Shown piece by piece: positions 7,727 through 15,188 of a stretch of DNA of 22,405 nt (position 1 is its first letter; each line of letters starts with the position of its first letter). The notes under the pieces were generated by a model. The model ran no database searches. It was not told where the DNA came from and saw only the letters and a list, made by a program, of their open reading frames with translations. This DNA is from Saprospiraceae bacterium. GTDB lineage: Bacteria; Bacteroidota; Bacteroidia; Chitinophagales; Saprospiraceae. Location: positions 1-22,405 of the forward strand of contig JADJYH010000062.1 in the NCBI GenBank assembly GCA_016719855.1, read 5' to 3'. The position numbers and the translations under genes are program-made.

Positions 7727-7736
7727 TTTTGGGGTT

Positions 7737-7758
7737 GGGGGGGGGGGGGGGGGGGGGG
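7737..7758. repeat. 22-base G homopolymer (C on the minus strand)
   Basis: An uninterrupted run of 22 G, bordered by GGGGTT on the left and CCCGAAGG on the right. It starts 11 bases upstream of the hydroxyacid dehydrogenase ATG (minus strand), inside its leader and inside the intergenic region it shares with the divergent gene at 7934. Tracts this long are prone to slipped-strand length change; the exact length in the assembly may be inaccurate. Confidence 0.85.
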
Positions 7759-7933
7759 CCCGAAGGCGTTTTTCCACTGATTGAAGGTTAGGCCGTAGTT
7801 TTGCGGCAAGATTTTCTCTTCGCAATATGCAAGAACCTTTGGGAATGGCTCGTTTGAACGGTGATTTTTTATCCTACAATTTATACATCACCTTCGTTTT
7901 CATTCCAACAAATTAAAGCACAACAAGCTGCAA

Positions 7934-8467
7934 ATGAACAAATTAGCTGTTTTATCCCTGATATTGTTTTGCTTCGCAGGTGCGATGCAAGCCCAAGTAG
8001 ATACGCTCCATGAACGCTCCGAAACAGAAAAATACGAATGGCGGCTGCGCCAAGAGGTACTTTACGGCACCTACATCCCGAAGGACGTGAACGAAGTTTT
8101 GATGGAGTTGAGCAAAAAAATTGACGCACCGTCAAAGGCAAAGTTCGCAGCCGTGAGCGAGGACGAGGCAGTCTCCAAGCTCTTTTTCAGCCTGGGCCGC
8201 TGGATGACGCACAACTGGAGCCTTTTTGAAGGTTCCCGCCTATCAAAATACATGCAAGACCTCGGCATCCACCACCCCGACGATATGGTTCGGTTTTTTA
8301 TCATCGTCTATCACCGCAGCTTGACCAAGCAGCCGCTGGAGATAAAGGCACTTGTGGCAAAATTCCAGGAGAAGGAAGCCGAGGAAAGGCGCAAACGGCT
8401 GGAAAAAGGCACCATTTTGCACGAAGAAAAAAAGAAATTGGAGAAGCCATCCGACCAAAAAAACTAA
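7934..8467 (+). CDS. Secreted DUF6794-like protein
   Basis: A 177-residue predicted exported protein. The ATG at 7934 gives a signal peptide (MNKLAVLSLILFCFAGAMQA, cleavage before QVD). The mature core YIPKDVNEVLMEL, EDEAVSKLFFSLGRWMTHNW, LFEGSRLSKYMQDLGIHHPDDM and FFIIVYHRSL follows the pattern I associate with DUF6794: Ser-Leu-Gly-Arg-Trp, Asn-Trp, Gly-Ser-Arg-Leu, His-Pro-Asp-Asp-Met and Tyr-His-Arg. No function is established for that domain as far as I know. The last 45 residues are highly charged (KEAEERRKRLEKG, EEKKKLEKP) and probably helical. A short terminator follows. It stands alone between the divergent dehydrogenase and topA. Confidence 0.75.
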   Translation: MNKLAVLSLILFCFAGAMQAQVDTLHERSETEKYEWRLRQEVLYGTYIPKDVNEVLMELSKKIDAPSKAKFAAVSEDEAVSKLFFSLGRWMTHNWSLFEGSRLSKYMQDLGIHHPDDMVRFFIIVYHRSLTKQPLEIKALVAKFQEKEAEERRKRLEKGTILHEEKKKLEKPSDQKN

Positions 8468-8516
8468 CCGGAATCCCTGTTTGCCGCTCAGAATCGCCAC
8501 ATATTAATGTGCTTCG

Positions 8517-8541
8517 ACCAAGTTCACCGTGCTTGGTTTTT
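8517..8541 (+). terminator. Rho-independent terminator after the DUF6794-like gene
   Basis: ACCAAG (8517-8522) pairs with CTTGGT (8532-8537), and T continues to 8541. A further hairpin CACAT-ATTA-ATGTG lies just before it (8498-8511). The stem's right arm overlaps where the -33 box of the topA promoter would lie. Confidence 0.5.
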
Positions 8542-8550
8542 CAAAATTCA

Positions 8551-8558
8551 TACTTTTG
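8551..8558 (+). promoter_or_regulatory. TAnnTTTG -7 element before topA
   Basis: TACTTTTG followed by CGCC, an exact -7 match identical over twelve bases to the element at 2368. A TTG at 8533-8535 is a possible -33 box, slightly close, and lies within the terminator stem of the upstream gene. Transcription would begin around 8566, leaving a leader of about 100 bases before topA. Confidence 0.5.
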
Positions 8559-8665
8559 CGCCTTTCTTGGCGGCGTCCTGCCCATTTCTGGTGCCCGTAA
8601 ACATTGGTATTTGAACGGATTGTACGCTGCCTTTTCACATTTTTATCCAAAACAACGAGTAACCT

Positions 8666-11184
8666 ATGGCCAAGAATCTCCTCATCGTAGAGTCTCCAGC
8701 CAAAGCAAAAACCATCGAGAAATTCCTCGGCAGCGACTTCACCGTGAAGTCGAGTTACGGGCACGTGCGTGATCTCCCGAAAGAAGATATTTCCGTTGAC
8801 GTCGAAAACGGCTTCAAGCCCAACTATGTCGTAACGCCCGACAAGCAAAAAGTGGTGAAAGAACTGAAGGACGCCGTGAAAAAGGTGGACGAGCTCTGGC
8901 TCGCAACGGACGAAGACCGTGAAGGAGAGGCCATCTCTGGCACCTCTGCCAGGTGCTCGGCCTCGACGAGCACAGCACCAAGCGCATCGTTTTCCACGAT
9001 ATCACCAAACCAGCTATCCAGAAGGCCATCACGCAGCCCCGCAAGCTCGACCTGAACCTTGTGGATGCCCAGCAGGCACGCCGCATCGTGGACAGGCTCG
9101 TGGGCTACGAACTTTCGGGATTGCTTTGGAAAAAGGTGAAGGGCAAACTCTCCGCTGGTCGGGTACAATCCGTGACCGTGCGCCTCGTGGTGGAGCGGGA
9201 GCGTGAAATCCAGGCATTCGAATCCAAGCCCTTTTTCAAAATCGCCGCCGAGTTCAACGTAAAAAGTACGGAGGGCAAAGTCTCCATCCTCAAGGCCGAA
9301 GCACCCGAACGGTTTGACACACAGGGCAATGCCGCCAGTTTTTTGCAAAAATGTATCGGCGCAACCTTCAACATCAACGACATTGAGGTGAAACCGGCCA
9401 AGCGGAAGCCTGCTGCTCCTTTCACCACCTCCACTATCCAACAGGAAGCCAGCCGCAAGCTCGGCTTCTCCGTTAGCCGCACCATGCTTGTTGCGCAGCG
9501 GCTCTACGAAGCTGGTTTCATCACCTACATGCGTACGGACAGTACCAACTTGAGCGAAACGGCCATTGCCTCCATCGCCCAGGAAATCGAAAACCTGTAC
9601 GGCCCCAAATACGTGCACACCCGCCGCTACAAGACCAACAAGGCCGGCGCTCAAGAGGCGCACGAGGCCATCCGGCCTACCTACATCACCAACCAGCAAA
9701 TACCGGGCAGCGACCGTGATCAGATGCGCCTTTACGAACTGATATGGAAGCGTACCATCGCCAGCCAGATGGCCGAGGCCGAACTGGAACGCACCATTGT
9801 GAAAATCGGCATTTCCACGCACCCAGGCTCCCCGCTCCAAGCGGAAGGCGAGGTGTTGAAGTTCGACGGTTTCTTGAAGGTGTACCTCGAATCGGACGAC
9901 GAGGACGAAGACGAGGACAACAAGGGCATTCTGCCGCCGCTCAAGGTCGGCCAGGCACTCGACCTTCGGGACATGACCGCCACGGAACGCTACACACGCC
10001 CACCTTCCCGCTATTCGGAGGCAGCACTTGTTAGCAAATTGGAGGAGTTGGGCATAGGCCGACCATCCACCTACGCCCCCACGATTTCAAAAATCATGGA
10101 AGAAAACCGAGGCTACGTGGTGAAGGAAAACCGGGACGGCGAGGTGCGTAAGTTTGCGATTTTGACCTTGAAAAACGGTGCAATAACGACCTCGGAAGGC
10201 AGTGAAATAACGGGTGCCGTAAAAACCGCCTCTTCCCCACCGACATGGGCATGGTGGTGACGGACTATCTGTTCGAGCATTTCAAGGAAATCATGGACTT
10301 CGGCTTTACCGCCGACATCGAGAAGGACTTCGACATCATTGCCGAAGGCGGCAAAAACTGGGTGAAAACCGTGGGTGATTTTTACACCCCCTTCCATGCC
10401 ACCGTGCAAAATGCGCTGGAAACCAGCGCCCGTGCCACCGGCGAGCGCATCCTCGGCAAAGACCCTGTGAGCGGCCGCACCGTGCTGGTGCGCATGACTC
10501 GCTTCGGCAAGCCCGCCGTGCAGATTGGCTCCAAGGAGGAACTCGGCGAAGAGGAAAAGGCAAAATTTGCCAACCTCAGCCCCGGCCTCAGCATCGAAAC
10601 GGTAACGCTGGAAGAAGCACTCAAGCTTTTTACCCTCCCAAAATCGCTTGGCGAATACCAAGGGTTGGATGTGAGTATCGGCCTTGGCCGCTTTGGGCCG
10701 TATGTGAAGCATGGCGAGGCTTTCGTTTCCCTGCCAAAGGGCGAAGACCCGTTGGAAGTAACGCTGGAGCGGGCCATCGAGCTTGTGAAGGAAAAACAAC
10801 AGGCAGATGCACCGATTGGGACTTACAAAGGTTTCCCAATTTCCAAAGGGAAAGGGCCGTTTCGGGCCGTTCCTCAAGTGGAACGACCTGTACATCAACG
10901 TGCCCGCCAAGTACAAACTGGAATCGCTTACCGTGGACGATGCGCACAAGCTCATCGAGGCGAAAGTCAACAAGGAGGCCAACCGCTACGTGCAGCAGTG
11001 GGAAAAAGAAGATATCGCCATCGAAAACGGCAGGTGGGGCCCCTTCATCCGTTTCAAGAAAAACAATGTGTCGTTCCCCAAAGCTGAAGGAAAAAAAATG
11101 ACTTCGGAAGATGCAGCGAACCTGTCGTTACAGGACGTTAAGGACATTATCGAGGCGGCACTGCCTGGTAGTTTCAAAAAATAG
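8666..11184 (+). CDS. topA: DNA topoisomerase I, three frameshifts
   Basis: Type IA topoisomerase that relaxes negative supercoils by a single-strand break through a 5'-phosphotyrosine. The ATG at 8666 gives MAKNLLIVESPAKAKTIEKFL, the TOPRIM start; its acidic motif is ATDEDREGEA. Later markers are GKLSAGRVQSVTVRLVVERE, EAGFITYMRTDSTNLS with the active-site Tyr, GAQEAHEAIRPT, and LVSKLEELGIGRPSTYAPTI. An acidic insert DDEDEDEDN precedes the last core segment. The C-terminus has no Cys4 zinc fingers but Gly-Arg-Phe-Gly-Pro repeats (GRFGPYVKHGEAF, GRFGPFLKWNDLY, GRWGPFIRFKKNN), the TopA C-terminal repeat type. The frame breaks near 8936-8939 (one base missing; should read AISWHLCQVLGLDE), at the five-A run 10221-10225 (one missing; VKNRLFPTDMG) and in GGG at 10854-10856 (one extra). 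Joined, it is a 839-residue, full-length protein. Because topA is normally essential, base-calling errors are more likely than decay. Confidence 0.95.
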
Positions 11185-11228
11185 ACGTGCGTAAAAAATA
11201 GACTGAAAGTCAGGGTGAAGCTGAGCGC

Positions 11229-11261
11229 AGAAATGACATTTCTTAAAGAAATGTCATTTCT
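11229..11261. repeat. 16-bp inverted repeat made of two small palindromes
   Basis: Arms 11229-11244 and 11246-11261 are perfect complements around one central A. Each arm is itself a palindrome (AGAAATG-A-CATTTCT and AGAAATG-T-CATTTCT), so the site can form one long or two short hairpins. It lies 45 bases after the topA stop and 32 bases before the next start. No T-run follows on either strand. Confidence 0.85.
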
Positions 11262-11293
11262 CATCCCTTAATACACACGGAAAAATAGTGGCC

Positions 11294-12006
11294 ATGAAAT
11301 CATTTGCGTTTCTCGTTTGCCTATTATTTTCAAGCTTCGCAATGGCTCAAGAAACAGGCAAGGACATCGTTTACCTCAAAAGTGGAATGGTGCTTCGGGG
11401 TAAAATCTTGGAACGGCAAGACGACGGAGCCATAAAAATGTTGACCAATGACGGGCGGGAAACGATAGTTTCTTATCGGGAAATCAAAAATATCACCATA
11501 GAAGGGGTAGGAACGAACCCTGCGGACTACGGCAGTAAGAGGCAATCGGCCTGTTGTTGCGCGGCGAAGGTGTAATTGGGGTTTCCTACCGCCTCAAATT
11601 CAAAAAAGATGCTTGGGCCGACCTAAACGTACAGCCGGATTTGAGGGTGCTCATCAACCAGTACAACGATAAAATCAAACTGTCGCCGGGCATCAAATTG
11701 GGCGCTGAGTTTGATTTTTTTCTCAAGCGTTTTTACAAAGAAAGAAGGCAAAGAGTCAGGGCGAATGGCATCTTTTTCCGTGGGGTGACGGCGCTCAATG
11801 CCTACCCAGTCTCGACCTTGTCCCTCGGTTGGTGTTCCGAATACTTTCGCTTGAACAATTTCAAGCGGAGTTTCATGCTCAACCTTGGTCCAGCCCTAGT
11901 GATAAACCATTGGTTCGATGACCCCAAAAATTCACCATACACAGAAAGCGCCTTTAGATACATGCCCTCCGTGATATTCAAAGTCCAATGGCATTTTTTC
12001 CAGTGA
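11294..12006 (+). CDS. Secreted barrel-like protein of unknown function, one frameshift
   Basis: Unrecognised exported protein. The ATG at 11294 (a GTG lies two codons upstream) gives a clear signal peptide MKSFAFLVCLLFSSFAMA cleaved before QETG. Residues about 20-75 (DIVYLKSGMVLRGKILE, DGAIKMLTNDGRETIVSY, REIKNITIEG) look like a small beta domain that often precedes such proteins in Bacteroidota. The frame then breaks near 11537-11538; adding one base joins YGSKEAIGLLLRGEGVIGVS. The second part has alternating strand patterns (WADLNVQPDLRVLINQYND, SPGIKLGAEFDFFLKRFY, STLSLGWCSEYFRL, SFMLNLGPALVINHWF) and ends FKVQWHFFQ, with a terminal aromatic as in outer-membrane barrels. Corrected length is about 237 residues. 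A barrel location is inferred; no function can be named. Confidence 0.65.
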
Positions 12007-12077
12007 ACCACTACTCCACAAAACAATTCTGGGTTTCAAGTCTTTTGTAAACAGGCTTTTTCCTTCGTACAGACTGT

Positions 12078-12428
12078 TTGAAAAATAACCAGACATATCG
12101 CCGCATCGCCGCCTTTTTGTTGGCGGCACTTATCCTCCAGGTCGTTGCATTGAAGGAAGTCCACCACCTTTTGGAACACCACCACGATGCAGTGGCGCAT
12201 TGCACGGACAGCGGGAGCGGTACCCACTTGCACGGCGAAGAATACCACCCCGAGGACTGTTTCATTTGCGTCTTCCATTTTGCGCCAGCAACGCTGGAAT
12301 TCCATGAGTTTTCGGTTGAAACACCTGTTTGCAAAGCGCTCCAAAGCAGCTTTTTTTACCATAAAACACTGACCTCCAGGGTCAATTGGCATTTCCAACT
12401 CCGTGGCCCACCCTGCCTGGTCGCCTGA
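12078..12428 (+). CDS. His/Cys-rich small protein upstream of a TonB receptor
   Basis: A 116-residue protein with a TTG start (12078); no in-frame ATG gives the same N-terminus. It has a basic, hydrophobic signal or anchor (MKNNQTYRRIAAFLLAALIL), then metal-ligand-rich segments: KEVHHLLEHHHDAVAHC, THLHGEEYHPEDC and CFICVFHFAP, with His clusters and a Cys-x-x-Cys pair. It ends with LRGPP. Short proteins with a CxICxF motif, His clusters and an LRGPP end are, as I recall, common just upstream of metal-related TonB receptors in Bacteroidota. The receptor gene begins 205 bases downstream on the same strand. A role in binding or sensing a transition metal in the envelope is likely but inferred from residues and context only. 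Confidence 0.7.
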   Translation: MKNNQTYRRIAAFLLAALILQVVALKEVHHLLEHHHDAVAHCTDSGSGTHLHGEEYHPEDCFICVFHFAPATLEFHEFSVETPVCKALQSSFFYHKTLTSRVNWHFQLRGPPCLVA

Positions 12429-12500
12429 TTTTTCTTCCTTTTTTCTTTAATTCATCAGGAGCCCGCTGCCGTTTTTTACGGCATGAAGGTTTTGGTCAGT

Positions 12501-12577
12501 GTGGTCGCCAAATTTATTTGGCAGACTGATTTTCCCGATATTTGGTAGCCAGTCTGCCAAATAAATTTGGCGACTAC
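12501..12577. repeat. 28-bp inverted repeat with palindromic arms
   Basis: Arms 12501-12528 and 12550-12577 are complementary with one mismatch (the inner 25 bp are perfect), around a 21-base spacer. Each arm contains its own palindrome GCCAAAT-TT-ATTTGGC. The element lies between the His/Cys-rich gene and the TonB receptor, so it could attenuate read-through or stabilise one part of a shared transcript. No T-run follows. Confidence 0.9.
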
Positions 12578-12633
12578 ATTGATTTTAGCCAAATCCGTGA
12601 AACACAGCAGGGCTTCCACCATCAAGGCAGGCC

Positions 12634-15045
12634 ATGAAGTACTTCCATATTATTACCCTATTTTTTCTGTCCGTTTTTTCCTTAGGAGCACAGAACAGCA
12701 TCCGCGGGCACGTGCTCAATGCCACCGACAAATCACCGCTCATTGGTGCCACGGTTTATATTTCCGACCTAAAAACGGGCGCTGTCACCAATGAAAACGG
12801 CGCATTTACATTGCAAAATTTGCCGAAAGGAAACTTCCTCGCCGAAGTTTCCGCCGTTGGATTCGCCAAAATGGTCCTCAAAATCAAAAGCACGGACACA
12901 GCTTCCATCGAAATCCTGCTGCCCGAAACGGCAGTGGAAATGCAGGAAGTCATCGTCACAGGCTCCTCCTTCTCCACCGAGCGGGCGAAAAACCCCGTGC
13001 CAGTGGTGCAGGTTCGGCGGGATCTTCTGCTGCAAAACAGCTCCACCAACCTTATTGATGCACTGGCAAAGCTGCCAGGGGTGAGCCAGGTCAGCACTGG
13101 CACGGCCATCTCGAAGCCCGTGATTCGGGGGCTTGGCTACAACCGGGTGGTGGTGCTGCGCAACGGCATCCGGCAGGAGGGACAGCAGTGGGGCGATGAG
13201 CACGGCATCGAAATGGACGAGAACGACGTGGAGCGGGTGGAAATCATCAAAGGCCCCGGCAGCCTGCTCTACGGCTCCGACGCCATGGCGGGCGTGGTGA
13301 ACTTCCTGCTCCCGCACCCCGTTGCCGAGGGCAAAATCGTGGCCGAGGCACAGACTGAATTTCAAACGAACAACAACCTCGCAGGTGCTTCCCTCATGCA
13401 GGCGGGCAATGTAAGTGGCTTTCACTGGCAGGGCCGTGGCACGTGGCAGCGTTCCGGCAACTTCAGCAATCCCGTGGATGGGCATGTGCTGAATAGCGGT
13501 TCCGAGCTTTACGCAGGCAGCGGTTTCGTTGGCATCAGCCGCAGTTGGGGGCATTCGCAACTTCATTTCAGCACCTACAACCAGCGCATCGGCATCCCCG
13601 AAGGCGAGCGTGATTCGTCGGGTAACTTCGTTGGCCCTATCGCTGTGGACGGAGCGGAAGGCGAACGCTCGTACTCGGACAGCGACCTTGATGGCTGGAA
13701 AAACAGCATCGGCGTACCTTCTCAGCGCATAAATCACAACCGGATGGTTTGGTCGAACGTGGTGTTTTTCGGGGAGTCAAAACTGACTACCGACTTGGCT
13801 TGGCAACAAAACCGTCGCCGGGAGTTTGGGGATGTACTCGACCCAGACGCCACCGAGCTTTATTTCAAACTGAACACGCTCAACGCCGACTTGAAATATT
13901 TTTTCCCGGAAAAAAATGACTGGAAGTTCTCGACCGGACTCAGCGCACAGCGCCAAAAGAACCAAAACTTTGGGGCGGAGTACCTCATCCCTGCCTACGA
14001 GCAGACCGACGGCGGTATCTTCTTTTTTGGGCAAAAGGAAATCAACCAATGGTTCCTCAGCGGTGGACTTCGTTTCGATTACCGCCACCTGAATACGCAG
14101 CCACTCTTTCTCGGTGAAAACGAAGAACCCGTGGCGCCGTCCGACCCGAATGCGGTGGAGAAGTTCGCCAAGTTCCACCGTGATTTTACCAACATGACTG
14201 GGAGCGTGGGCGCCACTTATCAAATTTCAAAACCGCTGGTCGCCCGCCTCAACCTGTCGAGGGGCTACCGGGCACCAAACCTTTCCGAACTGGGCAGCAA
14301 CGGTGAGCACGAGGGAACTTTCCGGTATGAAGTCGGCAATCGGAACCTTAAACCAGAGACCAGCCTCCAAGCCGACGCTGGCCTGACTTTCACGGACGAC
14401 CACGTTGCGCTCAACATCAGCGGTTTTTATAACGGCATTCAGCAGTTTATTTTTTTGGGAAAACAGGAAACCATTGGCGGGGGCGACTCGCTTATCGGCG
14501 GTTCGCAGGTGTTCCGGTTTGTGCAGGGCGATGCGGCGCTGTACGGCGGCGAGGTCAGCCTCGACATCCACCCCCACCCGTTCGATTTCCTGCATTTTGA
14601 AAACTCCTTTTCCTACGTGCGTGGCAAGCTGCGCAATGCACCCGACTCCTTGTTGAACCTGCCGTTCATGCCGCCTGCCAAACTGCACAGCGAGCTGCGG
14701 GCGCAGTTGCAGAAGCCGTGGAAATCGTTGCAGACTGGCTACTTGAAAGCGGAGGGCGAGTATTTTTTCAAACAGGGAAATGTCTATTCGGCCTATGACA
14801 CGGAGACACCAACGGGCGGTTATTTCCTGCTAAATGCTGGCCTCGGCGCTGACATCATGAACGACAAAAAAATGGTGGTCTGCCGCCTATTCCTTTCCGC
14901 CCAAAACTTGCTTGACAAGGCATATTTCAGCCACCTCAGCCGCTTGAAGTATGCACCGGAAAATCCGGTGACGGGCGTGGCAGGAATTTACAATACGGGC
15001 AGGAATTTGAGCGTGAAGTTGGTGGTGCCGATAGGGATTCGGTGA
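12634..15045 (+). CDS. TonB-dependent outer-membrane receptor, probably metal-related
   Basis: An 803-residue TonB-dependent receptor that would import a ligand across the outer membrane using ExbBD-TonB energy. The ATG at 12634 gives a signal peptide (MKYFHIITLFFLSVFSLGA). A carboxypeptidase-regulatory-like domain follows (SIRGHVLNATDKSPLIGATV through about residue 105), then the plug (EVIVTGSSF, IDALAKLPGVSQVS, KPVIRGLGYNRVVVLRNGIR, QEGQQWGDEHGIEMDENDVE, VEIIKGPGSLLYGSDAMAGV, about 105-227) and the barrel, ending with strand NLSVKLVVPIGIR. The QQWGDEHG...D segment and a His/Cys-rich upstream partner resemble zinc- or other metal-type receptors (ZnuD-like) more than SusC carbohydrate receptors; no SusD gene is present. 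No frameshift is seen. Ligand identity is inferred. Confidence 0.88.
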   Translation: MKYFHIITLFFLSVFSLGAQNSIRGHVLNATDKSPLIGATVYISDLKTGAVTNENGAFTLQNLPKGNFLAEVSAVGFAKMVLKIKSTDTASIEILLPETAVEMQEVIVTGSSFSTERAKNPVPVVQVRRDLLLQNSSTNLIDALAKLPGVSQVSTGTAISKPVIRGLGYNRVVVLRNGIRQEGQQWGDEHGIEMDENDVERVEIIKGPGSLLYGSDAMAGVVNFLLPHPVAEGKIVAEAQTEFQTNNNLAGASLMQAGNVSGFHWQGRGTWQRSGNFSNPVDGHVLNSGSELYAGSGFVGISRSWGHSQLHFSTYNQRIGIPEGERDSSGNFVGPIAVDGAEGERSYSDSDLDGWKNSIGVPSQRINHNRMVWSNVVFFGESKLTTDLAWQQNRRREFGDVLDPDATELYFKLNTLNADLKYFFPEKNDWKFSTGLSAQRQKNQNFGAEYLIPAYEQTDGGIFFFGQKEINQWFLSGGLRFDYRHLNTQPLFLGENEEPVAPSDPNAVEKFAKFHRDFTNMTGSVGATYQISKPLVARLNLSRGYRAPNLSELGSNGEHEGTFRYEVGNRNLKPETSLQADAGLTFTDDHVALNISGFYNGIQQFIFLGKQETIGGGDSLIGGSQVFRFVQGDAALYGGEVSLDIHPHPFDFLHFENSFSYVRGKLRNAPDSLLNLPFMPPAKLHSELRAQLQKPWKSLQTGYLKAEGEYFFKQGNVYSAYDTETPTGGYFLLNAGLGADIMNDKKMVVCRLFLSAQNLLDKAYFSHLSRLKYAPENPVTGVAGIYNTGRNLSVKLVVPIGIR

Positions 15046-15046
15046 G

Positions 15047-15103
15047 TTGAAGGCCTTCCAACCTCGGTGGATTTGAATCCCGCCGAGGTTGCAAGGCGTT
15101 CAA
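15047..15103. repeat. 24-bp imperfect inverted repeat after the TonB receptor
   Basis: Arms 15047-15070 and 15080-15103 pair with three non-Watson-Crick positions; the core is CCAACCTCGG against CCGAGGTTG. It starts one base after the receptor stop codon. It may act as a transcript end or 3' stabiliser for the receptor mRNA; no T-run follows on the plus strand. Confidence 0.8.
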
Positions 15104-15188
15104 TCGTCATAACCTGCGCAATGGCTTTTCAAGTTGTACATTATCGTCCCAGTTCTTGAAATCACTGATTTATTAAGTGCGTGCGCAC

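Noticed and set aside
7727..7825. Proline-run N-terminal extension of the hydroxyacid dehydrogenase
   Set aside because: It depends on the exact length of the poly-C tract and is unlike the family N-terminus; MSNSNKPKVLFLD is the natural start.
8824..9840. 338-residue minus-strand frame antisense to topA
   Set aside because: It lies entirely over unmistakable topoisomerase sequence; long antisense frames are expected from the codon bias here.
12769..13737. 322-residue minus-strand frame antisense to the TonB receptor
   Set aside because: Shadow of a clearly conserved plug and barrel; no domain of its own.
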